11,860 nt of DNA from Granulosicoccaceae bacterium (GCA_023301405.1 JALZUX010000103.1:1-11860), one strand, 5' to 3'. Shown: positions 1 to 7,835, counted from the stretch's first letter. Made by a program: numbers and translations. Notes: generated by a model from the sequence alone, not told the origin.

Positions 1-3
1 CTC

Positions 4-2220
4 CTAGGCTCGGCGGGCGCGAATAGTGGCCTTAAGGCTGCGAACTCTTTTGATGAGCCTTCCCAGGTGATTCCTGTCCGTTACAGCCAGATTGAACGTC
101 AAGATGGTTATTTTATCGCTGTTACGCTCAAAACGAATATCCTCAATGTTGGTGTCCATTTCAGACATTACATTTGCTACTTTCGCAAGCGCACCGGGAA
201 CATCATTAATCTCTACCTGCACCTGAGTCTTAAACCCGGTACTGATATCAGTACCCCAAACCACCGCAACCCATTCTCTGGATCGACGTCGTTGTCGGGA
301 AGCGTTCTGACAATTGGCGCGGTGGACCAACACGCCTTTTCCAGCGGTAATCATGCCGTGAATATTGTCTCCTGGTATTGGCATACAGCACTTGGCTAGT
401 GAGATTATCGCTTCTTCACCCCCTTGCACTACTAACGGCCCGGGATCTGCGGTGCCCGCCATTTTTAGAGGCTGCTCTATTTCAATTGAACGATCGCCCT
501 CGTTCAACAACCAGGCGGCCACCATACTCGGAATATGGTTGCCTAGACCAACCTCGAAGTACAAGGTATCTAGATCAGGCAAATTCATTTGCTTCAACAA
601 CACATCAATTGAAGCTTGATCAACATCTTCAATTTGCGTTTCGTACCGCTTGAGGCCACGGCCCACCAACTGTTTGCCAAAACCGATGGTCTGGTCAGTA
701 CTCTGACTTTTAAGGAAGTTACGTATCGTGTTACGGGCCTTAGGGGTGACAACAAAGTTCAGCCAGTAGGCATTTGGTCGCTGCTCGTCAGAGCAGATTA
801 TTTCGACGGTCTGCCCAGATTCAAGCAGTGCGCTTAGAGGTGCTAATTTGCGATCTATCTTGGCCGTGTGGCAACGATTACCGATATCAGAATGCACCGC
901 ATAGGCAAAATCAACGGCTGTTGCCCCCTGCGGAAGACGATAGATATCCCCCATCGGTGAAAAGACAAATATCTCAAACGGGAATAAATCTACTTTAACA
1001 TTTTCATAGAACTCAAGCGTGTCAACGCTGGTTTCCTGCATATCAACAAGGTTTGCCAACCATTGATGTGCACGCTGCTGAGCGCTACTTGCCTGGCCTT
1101 CTTTGTACATCCAATGTGCAGCCACTCCGGTTTCTGCAAAAGTGTTCATTTCTTCTGTTCTGATCTGCACCTCAATCGGCACGGCCGCTGGACTGAACAA
1201 AACCGTATGCAGTGATTGATAGCCATTGCTCTTGGGAATGGCGATGTAATCTTTCACCTGCTTAGGCAGCGGGTTATGCACACTATGCATGACGCCCAAT
1301 GTTCGGTAACAGTCATCTTGTGATTTGACGATGATGCGCACAGCAAACATATCGAAAACATCTTCAAACGCTGAGCGCTTATTTCGCATTTTCTGGTACA
1401 GGCTATACAAATGTTTTTCACGCCCGTGCACCTGGGCGTCAATGCCGTTGTCTTCAAGTCTTGCCAACGCCAGAATTTCAAATTTCCTGACCAGCTCCTG
1501 ACGATCTTTATTGCGCTTTAAAACCGCTTCCTGCAAAACTCGATGACGAGCGGGATACAAGGATTTAAACCCCAAATCCTCGAGCTCGTTTTTCATCTTG
1601 TAGATGCCCAGTCTATTCGCTATCGGCGCATAGACTTCCAACGTTTCACGGGCAATTCGGCGGCGCTTGTGATCTGGCATTGCCCCCAGAGTCCGCATGT
1701 TGTGGATTCGGTCAGCCAACTTGATCAAAATGACACGGATGTCATCAACCATAGCGAGCAGCATTTTCTGGAAGTTAGCGGCCTGAGCCTCAGCCTTTGA
1801 CTTAAACTTGAGGTGTGTCAGCTTGCTGAGACCGTCAACGATTACAGCAACATCATCACCAAACTGTGTTTTTATCGTGTTGAGTGATATTGATGTATCT
1901 TCAACAACATCATGTAGGAGCGCCGCCATCACACTGCGATGGTCCATATTCATTTCGAAAACAATCTTCGCCACCGCAATCGGATGAAGAATATAGGGTT
2001 CGCCAGATACCCGCGCCTGGCCGACATGCGCTTTTTCAGCAACCATGTAGGCGCTGTAAACTTCCTCTACCTGTGCTTCATCGTAACGCCTCCGCATGAG
2101 TTTGCAGAGGTCTTCAATCTCGGATTGCTGACTGTTATTTTTTGGGGTTGGGGCGGGGTCAGGCAACGTCAGCTTCGGGGTTTCAAAGGTCCGTAGAGGG
2201 AGCGGAGATTGACGCTTCAC
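4..2220 (-). CDS. spoT: Bifunctional (p)ppGpp synthetase/hydrolase SpoT
   Basis: This cytosolic enzyme makes (p)ppGpp from ATP and GDP/GTP and also hydrolyses it, setting the stringent-response level. The 738-residue product has the full long-RSH layout: an HD hydrolase domain (about residues 55-205, metal-binding His103-Asp104 in HDVVEDT), a synthetase domain (about 255-375, with Asp290, the [15 protein letters not shown] stretch and Glu350 in VQIRT context), a TGS domain (about 411-475), a Cys-containing linker ([10 protein letters not shown], about 609-618) and a C-terminal ACT domain (about 665-738). The intact HD pair marks SpoT rather than hydrolase-dead RelA. The start is GTG, preceded by GAGGA at an 8-nt gap, and lies inside the end of rpoZ, giving a 38-nt overlap. 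The product is roughly 35 residues longer at the N-terminus than typical SpoT; the next ATG (Met42) has no visible ribosome site. One oddity is that the RXKD motif of the synthetase reads QVKD (Gln321). Stop TAG is at positions 4-6. Confidence 0.97.
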   Translation of the reverse strand: MKRQSPLPLRTFETPKLTLPDPAPTPKNNSQQSEIEDLCKLMRRRYDEAQVEEVYSAYMVAEKAHVGQARVSGEPYILHPIAVAKIVFEMNMDHRSVMAALLHDVVEDTSISLNTIKTQFGDDVAVIVDGLSKLTHLKFKSKAEAQAANFQKMLLAMVDDIRVILIKLADRIHNMRTLGAMPDHKRRRIARETLEVYAPIANRLGIYKMKNELEDLGFKSLYPARHRVLQEAVLKRNKDRQELVRKFEILALARLEDNGIDAQVHGREKHLYSLYQKMRNKRSAFEDVFDMFAVRIIVKSQDDCYRTLGVMHSVHNPLPKQVKDYIAIPKSNGYQSLHTVLFSPAAVPIEVQIRTEEMNTFAETGVAAHWMYKEGQASSAQQRAHQWLANLVDMQETSVDTLEFYENVKVDLFPFEIFVFSPMGDIYRLPQGATAVDFAYAVHSDIGNRCHTAKIDRKLAPLSALLESGQTVEIICSDEQRPNAYWLNFVVTPKARNTIRNFLKSQSTDQTIGFGKQLVGRGLKRYETQIEDVDQASIDVLLKQMNLPDLDTLYFEVGLGNHIPSMVAAWLLNEGDRSIEIEQPLKMAGTADPGPLVVQGGEEAIISLAKCCMPIPGDNIHGMITAGKGVLVHRANCQNASRQRRRSREWVAVVWGTDISTGFKTQVQVEINDVPGALAKVANVMSEMDTNIEDIRFERNSDKITILTFNLAVTDRNHLGRLIKRVRSLKATIRARRA

Positions 2221-2449
2221 CTATAGTATCCTCGATAGACCGGACCGGCAGTTCAGCACCGAGGGACTCTTGATTCATTAGGCCTTTTGCAATTTCACGC
2301 AGCGCAATCACGGTTGGCTTATCGTTTTCCGTGGGGACTAGCGGTTCCGCACCAAGCGAAATTTTTCGCGCACGCTTTGAAGCCTTTAAGACCAATTCAA
2401 AACGATTATCAACGTGTTCGAGGCAATCCTCTACAGTGACACGTGCCAT
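2183..2449 (-). CDS. rpoZ: DNA-directed RNA polymerase subunit omega
   Basis: Omega is the small subunit that assists folding and assembly of the beta-prime subunit and contributes one of the ppGpp-binding sites on RNA polymerase in proteobacteria. The 88-residue product starts [20 protein letters not shown] and carries the family signature [16 protein letters not shown] (about residues 42-57). Length is close to the E. coli protein (about 91). The C-terminal tail after about residue 60 is poorly conserved, as is usual. The ATG is preceded by GGGAG with a 5-nt gap (2455-2459). It sits between gmk and spoT, the classic gammaproteobacterial order, and its 3' end overlaps the start of spoT by 38 nt, so the two are very likely cotranscribed. 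A candidate sigma-70 promoter lies about 90 bp upstream. Confidence 0.96.
   Translation of the reverse strand: MARVTVEDCLEHVDNRFELVLKASKRARKISLGAEPLVPTENDKPTVIALREIAKGLMNQESLGAELPVRSIEDTIGEASISAPSTDL
2229..2233 (-). promoter_or_regulatory. Ribosome binding site choosing the spoT GTG start
   Basis: GAGGA on the minus strand lies 8 nt before the GTG at 2218-2220, inside the rpoZ coding sequence. It is the only good Shine-Dalgarno sequence near the possible spoT starts, so it supports the overlapping GTG start and suggests translational coupling to rpoZ. Confidence 0.6.
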
Positions 2450-2537
2450 ATTTACTCCCGGGGAATTATTGAGTGTGACTCACCAATCGGATACTGGTGC
2501 GTACAAAATTATGATACTGATTATCCAGCCATCTTTC

Positions 2538-2565
2538 ATTCTAGCGCCATTCACTAAGAAAACAA
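2538..2565 (-). promoter_or_regulatory. Candidate sigma-70 promoter for rpoZ-spoT
   Basis: On the minus strand a -35-like TTGTTT (2560-2565) and a -10-like TAGAAT (2538-2543) are separated by 16 bp, within the 152-bp gmk-rpoZ spacer. It would give a leader of about 80 nt. Judged by eye only; readthrough from gmk remains possible because no strong terminator is visible between gmk and rpoZ. Confidence 0.4.
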
Positions 2566-2601
2566 CCCGAACGTCCCCAGCTGGTATGAATTACGGGGTA
2601 T

Positions 2602-3213
2602 TCAAGACAACAAGCGTGTAATGACTTCCTGGCTAGCGTTGGTCTGGCGCACTGTTTTCACCCGCCTTGCCAAAACAATACCGCACAATTCATCAACAGC
2701 CTGCTGAAAATCGTCATTGATAATCAGATAGTCGTAATTCGAGAAATGACGCATATCATCAACGGCGTCGCTCAACCGTCGAGCGATAACTTCAGCCGTA
2801 TCACTTTCACGACCGCGCAGCCTAGTCTCAAGTATTTCACGCGAAGGCGGCATAATAAACACACCACAAGCGTCCGGCATTAGGCGTCGCACCTGATCTG
2901 CACCCTGCCAATCTATTTCCAGAATGACGTCAATACCATTGGCAAGTGTTTGTTCTACCAGTATCTGAGAGGTACCGTAGAAATTATCAAATACGTTAGC
3001 ATGCTCTAGAAATTCGCCGTTGCCAATCATCTCATGAAACTTTGCTTCATCTACAAAATGATAATCGACGCCTTCCTTATCAGCCGGCCGCATCGGACGA
3101 GTGGTATGAGAAACTGAAACAACAAGCTTATTAAGCCTTTCGCAAGCCGCACGAACCAAGCTGGTTTTTCCGGCACCAGAGGGTGCAGACAATATGAATA
3201 GTTGGGCCGTCAT
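2602..3213 (-). CDS. gmk: Guanylate kinase
   Basis: Guanylate kinase phosphorylates GMP to GDP with ATP in purine nucleotide metabolism, and so feeds the GDP/GTP pool from which (p)ppGpp is made. The 203-residue product is the usual length. Visible motifs are the P-loop APSGAGKTSL (residues 10-19), the GMP-binding stretch SVSHTTRPMR (33-42) followed by GVDYHFV (48-54), Glu70 and Tyr79 in the GMP pocket region, DWQG (101-104), and the arginine-rich lid RLRGRE (131-136). The ATG has only a weak upstream GGA. It is followed by rpoZ and spoT on the same strand after 152 bp. A candidate terminator of the upstream ATP-grasp gene lies about 45 bp before its start, so gmk probably has its own promoter close by, which I could not place convincingly. 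Confidence 0.97.
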   Translation of the reverse strand: MTAQLFILSAPSGAGKTSLVRAACERLNKLVVSVSHTTRPMRPADKEGVDYHFVDEAKFHEMIGNGEFLEHANVFDNFYGTSQILVEQTLANGIDVILEIDWQGADQVRRLMPDACGVFIMPPSREILETRLRGRESDTAEVIARRLSDAVDDMRHFSNYDYLIINDDFQQAVDELCGIVLARRVKTVRQTNASQEVITRLLS

Positions 3214-3255
3214 GTAATTCCACTAATGCAAGGGCATCGGGACGAATCTAACATT

Positions 3256-3282
3256 AAAAGCGCCCAACAACTGTGGGTCGCT
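3256..3282 (-). terminator. Candidate Rho-independent terminator of the ATP-grasp gene
   Basis: Read on the minus strand, an 8-bp GC-rich stem (AGCG-CCCA pairing with TGGG-CGCT, with one bulged A on the 5' arm) closes a 7-nt loop and is followed directly by TTTTAAT. It sits about 53 bp after the ATP-grasp stop codon and before gmk. The short T run makes it moderate rather than strong. Confidence 0.5.
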
Positions 3283-3334
3283 GTAAGTCATCCCGAAGGG
3301 TTTTCAGCGGGGCAAATTGTAGCTTACTTTACGA

Positions 3335-4291
3335 CTAAGCGCTGGCGATCATGCGCGAGTCATACGCGTCAACATCTGCTGCGATCAGCACTTCCACCAG
3401 ACGATCACTGATCGGCAACCGAGTGGTTTGCTCAAAGTGCAAAAACATCGGATTAGCATCAACGTCAACCACCGCAAACTCGCCCTCGGGAGTGATGCGC
3501 ATATCAATGGCGCAAAACCGCAGATCCAGTGTTGCTGAAACGCGTCGACAAATACGCTTGCCTTCCTGTGGGAGTTCAATCGGCCGCACATAGTCGCTGT
3601 GGATTGACGCGGGAAAATCTCCCCCCATCGGCTCGATCACACCAGAGAAAACAGAATCCCCGATAACGTAGGCTCGCACTTCATCACCAGCAATATATTC
3701 CTGATACTCAACCGGGGTGACCGGCAAGTCTGCAATATGACGGGCAATCTCGTCAATCTGGCCCATATTCCACGATGAGCTATTCCAGCCAGATGGCCGG
3801 TACATTAATTCTTCGTTCGTCAGACTGAAAAATGCCTGGACGCGTCGAAAGTCATTACTAACGATAATTTCTGGCACACGAATACCTTGAGTGCGAATCA
3901 TCTGCAGCTGACGAATCCGGTAACGCGCATTATTGAGAGATTCTATCGGATTCACCCAATAACACTCCATGCCGCGAAACAAACTGCCAAGCGACGCCTC
4001 GGTCTCTCGCAGTTCTACTGCATCGGGCACTAAGCCCATCGCTCCGGTACTGGCAAGCAGATCATCCCAATGCCTGCAGTAAACCGAATTAACCGTCGAC
4101 AAATCGATAGCCGACTGACCATCGCGATAGCGGATAGTCCCTGTCATTGGCAACGCACCATCAAACGTGACGGTCATGTCTTTAGGATATAGCCGGGGAT
4201 CGAAATACGAAACACGATTTCCACGGGCGATAACCTTGTTATAAATAGCCGCTGCATGCTGATCCTCAGCAGTGCCTAAAACCAAAATCAT
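3335..4291 (-). CDS. Orphan ATP-grasp ligase, MvdD/RimK-like
   Basis: The 318-residue product looks like a RimK/MvdD-type ATP-grasp carboxylate-amine (or ester-forming) ligase; its substrate is unknown. The first ~115 residues resemble the pre-ATP-grasp domain of MvdD-like enzymes (MILVLGTAEDQHAAAI, then DLSTVNSVYCRH and WVNPIESLNNA). The grasp domain shows IRVPEIIVSND (137-147), the hinge EYIAGDEVRAYVIGD (198-212), FCAIDMRI (259-266) and the metal-binding end VVDVDANP (274-281) followed by TRLPISDRLVEVL. Two places where ATP-grasp enzymes usually have lysine carry arginine: Arg125/Arg127 and Arg165 in MYRPSG. The ATG has a good GGAGAG ribosome site. It is a single-gene unit between lpdA and gmk with a candidate promoter and terminator. 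No precursor peptide, transporter or maturation partner lies beside it, so a graspetide role is unsupported; RimK-like modification of a protein, or a degenerate enzyme, are alternatives. Confidence 0.8.
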   Translation of the reverse strand: MILVLGTAEDQHAAAIYNKVIARGNRVSYFDPRLYPKDMTVTFDGALPMTGTIRYRDGQSAIDLSTVNSVYCRHWDDLLASTGAMGLVPDAVELRETEASLGSLFRGMECYWVNPIESLNNARYRIRQLQMIRTQGIRVPEIIVSNDFRRVQAFFSLTNEELMYRPSGWNSSSWNMGQIDEIARHIADLPVTPVEYQEYIAGDEVRAYVIGDSVFSGVIEPMGGDFPASIHSDYVRPIELPQEGKRICRRVSATLDLRFCAIDMRITPEGEFAVVDVDANPMFLHFEQTTRLPISDRLVEVLIAADVDAYDSRMIASA

Positions 4292-4340
4292 TGTCTCTCC
4301 GAAGCTCGCTAGTATTTCTTACAACTTCAGTAGTTCACGA

Positions 4341-4368
4341 TCTATACCATTGCGCAGTGAGATCGCAA
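4341..4368 (-). promoter_or_regulatory. Candidate promoter of the ATP-grasp gene
   Basis: On the minus strand TTGCGA (4363-4368) and TATAGA (4341-4346) are 16 bp apart, about 50 bp before the ATP-grasp ATG. Both boxes match the sigma-70 consensus at 4 of 6 positions. Judged by eye only. Confidence 0.35.
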
Positions 4369-4618
4369 AACATAATTTGGTCAAATACAATTTACCTCTT
4401 CAATCGGCTTTATTTTGGGTTTGGAGCCGTTTAAACACTACTAACGCACACTTTGCCCTTTAATAAAATCTATTTACGGCCGACCGAATTTGCCGCTCAA
4501 TGGCACATAGAATTGTTTAGCAGCACAATTGTGATTTGTTGACACCACCGATCTAAAGCGTTGCCGTGACAGTGACACGTAGTAAAATGAGAGAGGGAGA
4601 GATTGAGGTACAGCGGGA

Positions 4619-4649
4619 TAGACAGTCAGGCTTAACCGCTGACTGTCTA
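4619..4649 (-). terminator. Strong hairpin downstream of lpdA, possible transcript end
   Basis: TAGACAGTCAG (4619-4629) and CTGACTGTCTA (4639-4649) form a perfect 11-bp stem with a 9-nt loop, 35 bp after the lpdA stop. The minus-strand transcript has no U run after it, so it is not a standard intrinsic terminator; it may protect a 3' end or act with Rho. Confidence 0.4.
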
Positions 4650-4684
4650 CAAATTTTCAAGCAAACTGGCTGGCTATGAAGAGC

Positions 4685-6121
4685 TTAACTTCGCTTTCGA
4701 TTGGGGATGTGCAGTGCCCGCTGATCTGCAGCAAGGGCCGCTTCATGGATCGCCTCACTTAGAGTGGGATGAGCAAAAACAGTGCGTGCGATATCCTCAG
4801 CAGTACCCTCGAACTCCATCACCATCACTCCGTGACCAATCAATTCTGAACTATGGCCACCTACGATATGCATGCCTAATAGTTTATCTGTCTCTTTGTC
4901 AGCTAATACTTTAACCATACCGCCAGTGTCACGCATTGCCTTGGCTCTACCACTTGCCGCAAAAGGAAAGACACCGCTTTTGTAATCACGCCCTTCTTCT
5001 TTAAGCTGCTCTTCTGTCTTCCCGACCCAGGAGATTTCAGGGTGTGTGTAAATAACCGACGGTATCGCTTCATAATTAAGATGACTTTGCTTTCCTGCTA
5101 TTCGCTCCGCCACGACAACGCCTTCCTCTGACCCTTTGTGCGCCAGCATCGGACCACGAACCAGGTCACCAATTGCCCACACACCGGGCAGGTTTGTTTG
5201 ACAGGCATCATTAACGTGTACCAGCCCACGTTCATCGATCAGCAAATCAGTCTCGGGGGATTTAAGTTGCTCAATGTTCGGTCGGCGACCTACTGCCACG
5301 ATGACACGATCAACCTGCAGGGATTGATCACCGGATTGGTCGGTGTAATTCAACGTTACGCCACTGTCAGTCACTGTAGAAGAGGTCACACGAGCACCAA
5401 GCTTTATATCCAATCCCTGACGACCAAACTGTCGTAGTGAGTCCTTTGCAATTTGCTGATCAACCATTGGTAGAAATACATCTTGCGCTTCAAGGACAAT
5501 GACTTCCGCACCAAGTCGGCGCCACACACTACCAAGCTCAAGACCAATGACACCCGCGCCGATCACACACAGCTTGCCGGGAACCTGTTCCCAATCAAGG
5601 GCACCTGAAGAATCAACAACAACATCATCGTGCAGTGGCACCGCACCAATTTCAATCGACTTAGAACCGGTAGCCAAAATAATGTTTTCAGCTGTGTGCA
5701 AAGATTTACCTGACTGACTGTCAGTCACCTCAACTTGACGTTCCGGTAAGAGCGCACCTGTGCCTTTGATCCACGTCACATTGTTCGCGCGAAATAAATG
5801 CTCGATACCGCCAGTCAGTTCCTGCACGATTTTATCTTTACTAGAAATCATTGAAGGTACATCCGCACGCACACCATCGATCTCGATACCGTGTGCAGAC
5901 AGCCCCTGCGCTGCATTAAAATAAATCTGGCTACTCTCAAGCAATGCTTTCGAAGGGATGCAGCCAACATTCAAACAGGTACCGCCAAGCGCCGGATTAC
6001 CTTGCTTATTGATCCATTCTTCAACACAAGCGGTCTTCAATCCAAGCTGTGCACACCGGATTGCCGCTATATAGCCTGCAGGCCCTGCTCCCAAAACAAT
6101 CACATCAAAATTATCAGACAT
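4685..6121 (-). CDS. lpdA: Dihydrolipoamide dehydrogenase (E3)
   Basis: E3 is an FAD enzyme that reoxidises the dihydrolipoyl group on E2 and passes electrons to NAD+; here it most likely serves the 2-oxoglutarate dehydrogenase complex with SucA and SucB. The 478-residue product has the FAD motif GAGPAG (11-16), the redox disulfide GGTCLNVGCIPSK (Cys49 and Cys54), an ATGS motif (150-153), the NAD-binding motif GAGVIG (188-193), the second FAD motif AIGDLVRGPMLAHKG (316-330), and the dimer-interface catalytic pair in HPTLSE (His451, Glu456). Length is normal for the family. The ATG has an excellent AGGAG ribosome site at an 8-nt gap. It is separated from sucB by an unusually long 474-bp spacer, so it may have its own promoter. 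The same E3 may also serve pyruvate dehydrogenase or glycine cleavage, which this window cannot show. Confidence 0.97.
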   Translation of the reverse strand: MSDNFDVIVLGAGPAGYIAAIRCAQLGLKTACVEEWINKQGNPALGGTCLNVGCIPSKALLESSQIYFNAAQGLSAHGIEIDGVRADVPSMISSKDKIVQELTGGIEHLFRANNVTWIKGTGALLPERQVEVTDSQSGKSLHTAENIILATGSKSIEIGAVPLHDDVVVDSSGALDWEQVPGKLCVIGAGVIGLELGSVWRRLGAEVIVLEAQDVFLPMVDQQIAKDSLRQFGRQGLDIKLGARVTSSTVTDSGVTLNYTDQSGDQSLQVDRVIVAVGRRPNIEQLKSPETDLLIDERGLVHVNDACQTNLPGVWAIGDLVRGPMLAHKGSEEGVVVAERIAGKQSHLNYEAIPSVIYTHPEISWVGKTEEQLKEEGRDYKSGVFPFAASGRAKAMRDTGGMVKVLADKETDKLLGMHIVGGHSSELIGHGVMVMEFEGTAEDIARTVFAHPTLSEAIHEAALAADQRALHIPNRKRS

Positions 6122-6142
6122 CTATATGCTCCTGAGGGAAGC

Positions 6143-6160
6143 GAATGATGTTTATCATTC
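6143..6160. promoter_or_regulatory. Perfect inverted repeat in the lpdA leader
   Basis: GAATGAT-GTTT-ATCATTC is a perfect 7-bp inverted repeat with a 4-bp spacer, about 10 bp upstream of the lpdA ribosome site. It could be an operator or a hairpin in the leader RNA. It does not fit the spacing of a Fur box. Confidence 0.4.
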
Positions 6161-6250
6161 ACGCCCTGTCGTGGTGGTTGTGCAACGGAACCAATGAACC
6201 CAAACTAAAGTTCAGGACCGATGCGACAAAACTAATGATTGCAAACCCAC

Positions 6251-6279
6251 ATGCTATCCGCTTCACAAAATGAAACCAA
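6251..6279 (-). promoter_or_regulatory. Weak candidate promoter for lpdA
   Basis: On the minus strand TTGGTT (6274-6279) and TAGCAT (6251-6256) are 17 bp apart, upstream of lpdA and after the inverted-repeat element. The match to sigma-70 is only partial and was judged by eye. Confidence 0.25.
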
Positions 6280-6357
6280 CAGCCAGCCAGTAGGATACGC
6301 TCTATTGTACCGCCGCTTGATTGTTATCGGCCGATGAACCCTGAATTTGCCTTAGGG

Positions 6358-6509
6358 GGCTGTCCGATAACTATGATCTACTGCGGGCGCGGTCTTTGGG
6401 CCAACTATTTCGATCATTTCGTTAAAAAAAACGACTATTCGCCTCTATCGATCGAAATATCTAACTCAGAATTTCACACCCTCGCGACGCCCCTAGCTCT
6501 CGGACAGCC
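6358..6509. repeat. Nested inverted-repeat element, MITE-like
   Basis: GGCTGTCCGA (6358-6367) is matched by its exact reverse complement TCGGACAGCC (6500-6509), and nearer the centre TATTTCGATC (6406-6415) is matched by GATCGAAATA (6450-6459). The arms between the two pairs are nearly equal, 38 and 40 bp, so the whole 152 bp is symmetrical. Two or three further bases match outside the outer pair (GG-x-GGCTGTCCGA). The arms themselves pair only weakly. It has no coding capacity. The terminal repeats recall those of insertion sequences, which suggests a small non-autonomous element (MITE) or a decayed palindromic unit. I see no clear target-site duplication. It sits in the 474-bp sucB-lpdA spacer, whose other parts (6161-6357 and 6510-6595) show no gene. 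Confidence 0.5.
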
Positions 6510-6595
6510 ACCGACGGGGACATCGCCATTGATGGCTTACGGCTAGGAAGGGGACCCTCAGACATTATTTGCCCGAGGGATAAGAGGGCTATCTG

Positions 6596-7804
6596 CTAGA
6601 TATCAAGAAGTATCTTGGCTGGCTCTTCGACCAATTCTTTAATTGTTTTCAAGAACGATACGGCACCCTGCCCGTCGACGATGCGATGATCATAAGACAA
6701 CGCCACATACATCATAGGTCGGATCACCACCTCACCATTGATAGCGACCGGGCGATCCTTAATAGTATGCATGCCAAGGATGGCACTTTGCGGCGGATTC
6801 AAGATCGGTGTAGACAACAGCGAGCCGAATACACCACCATTAGTAATAGTGAATGTACCACCAGTCAAATCATCCATACCCAGCTTGCCGGATTTGGCAA
6901 GACCTGCATACTCACCTATCCGCGTTTCGATATTGGCCAGAGATAAATTTTCCGCATCGCGAATAACCGGTACAACCAAACCACGCTCTGAAGACACCGC
7001 AATACCAACATCACAAAATCCGTGGTAAACCACATCATCGCCATCGAGTGACGCGTTGATATCTGGAAATCTTTTCAACGCTTCAGTAGCCGCTTTGACG
7101 AAGATCGACATAAAGCCAAGACGCACGCCGTGCGCTTTTTCAAATTGATCTTTATATTGTGCACGCAACTCTTTTATTGGCTGCATATCAACTTCGTTGA
7201 AAGTGGTGAGCATGGCAGTGGTTTGCGACGCTTCAAGCAAACGCTCTGCAATACGGGCCCGCAGACGACTCATGGGCACACGTCGCTCGGTGCGATCACC
7301 TGGAACAGGCATCGCAGTAGCCGCTGGCGCACTCTGAGCCGCTTGCGTAGGTGCTGAAGAGCCACCGCTCGCAGCCAGATGAGCACTGACGTCTTCTTTG
7401 CTTATGCGGCCATTTTTGCCACTGCCTGTTACCTGATCAGCGGTTATATTATTTTCAGCCATCATTTGACGAACCGCCGGACTGGTAGCACCACCAGACG
7501 CAGCAACCTCGGCAGATGCCGCCTGCGCGGGAGCAGCAGCGCTTACCTTCGGTGAAGCAGCTACAGCGCCCTCATCAACAATACCAAGAAGTTCCTGTGC
7601 AGTAACCAAAGCCCCCTCGTCCGCCACGATCGTCACCAAAACACCATCACACGGTGCCGGCACTTCAAGAACGACCTTGTCGGTTTCAACTTCGACAAGG
7701 ACCTCGTCGCGCTTAACCGCATCTCCTGGTTTTTTCTGCCAAGCCAGAATTGTTGCGTCTGCCACTGACTCTGGTAACACAGGTACCTTTATCTCTGTAC
7801 TCAT
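6596..7804 (-). CDS. sucB: 2-Oxoglutarate dehydrogenase E2, dihydrolipoyl succinyltransferase
   Basis: E2 is the core of the 2-oxoglutarate dehydrogenase complex; it moves the succinyl group from its lipoyl arm to CoA. The 402-residue product has one N-terminal lipoyl domain (about 2-77; lipoylated Lys43 in [10 protein letters not shown]), an Ala/Pro/Ser-rich linker (about 80-106), the E1/E3-binding domain (about 107-143, [10 protein letters not shown] to [11 protein letters not shown]), a second flexible linker (to about 170), and the catalytic domain (about 172-402) with active-site His373 and Asp377 in [10 protein letters not shown]. The ATG at 7804 begins the conserved [14 protein letters not shown]; the open frame continues upstream into sucA but that part is not protein-like for the family. 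The start lies 31 bp after the sucA stop, so the two are one operon. The spacer holds a small hairpin and no well-placed ribosome site, which hints at coupling to sucA translation. Confidence 0.96.
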   Translation of the reverse strand: MSTEIKVPVLPESVADATILAWQKKPGDAVKRDEVLVEVETDKVVLEVPAPCDGVLVTIVADEGALVTAQELLGIVDEGAVAASPKVSAAAPAQAASAEVAASGGATSPAVRQMMAENNITADQVTGSGKNGRISKEDVSAHLAASGGSSAPTQAAQSAPAATAMPVPGDRTERRVPMSRLRARIAERLLEASQTTAMLTTFNEVDMQPIKELRAQYKDQFEKAHGVRLGFMSIFVKAATEALKRFPDINASLDGDDVVYHGFCDVGIAVSSERGLVVPVIRDAENLSLANIETRIGEYAGLAKSGKLGMDDLTGGTFTITNGGVFGSLLSTPILNPPQSAILGMHTIKDRPVAINGEVVIRPMMYVALSYDHRIVDGQGAVSFLKTIKELVEEPAKILLDI

Positions 7805-7812
7805 TGGTTTTG

Positions 7813-7828
7813 TCGAAGCCTGTTTCGA
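7813..7828 (-). promoter_or_regulatory. Small hairpin at the sucA-sucB junction
   Basis: On the minus strand TCGAA-ACAGGC-TTCGA forms a perfect 5-bp stem with a 6-nt loop, between the sucA stop and the sucB ATG. The only AGG near sucB lies in its loop, too far from the ATG for a standard ribosome site. It may tune sucB translation or simply be chance. Confidence 0.3.
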
Positions 7829-7835
7829 TGATAGT

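Larger units (their letters stand above)
4292..4684. other. Gene-free spacer between lpdA and the ATP-grasp gene
   Basis: This 393-bp stretch holds no credible gene. On the minus strand the ATG- and GTG-started frames checked end after at most about 12 codons, so there is no upstream precursor peptide for the ATP-grasp ligase. It contains a perfect 11-bp hairpin just after lpdA (4619-4649), a 10-bp palindrome CACAATTGTG (4524-4533), a CGGCT/AGCCG inverted repeat (4405-4429) touching the palindrome GTTTAAAC (4429-4436), and a candidate promoter at 4341-4368. Confidence 0.6.

Noticed and set aside
67..2196. Plus-strand open frames opposite spoT
   Set aside because: They are shadows of a well-conserved gene, show no family motifs and lack ribosome sites.
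2570..2600. Terminator between gmk and rpoZ (CCCC/GGGG inverted repeat)
   Set aside because: Only a 4-bp stem with a loop of about 16 nt and no T run.
4539..4567. Plus-strand promoter with perfect TTGACA at 4539-4544
   Set aside because: No -10-like hexamer lies at 16-18 bp and no plus-strand gene follows.
4292..4684. Graspetide precursor peptide gene upstream of the ATP-grasp ligase
   Set aside because: ATG and GTG frames checked on the minus strand stop within about 12 codons, and none has repeated core motifs.
6143..6160. Fur box before lpdA
   Set aside because: The half-sites look similar to parts of a Fur box, but their spacing is 3 bp too wide and the hexamer pattern does not fit.
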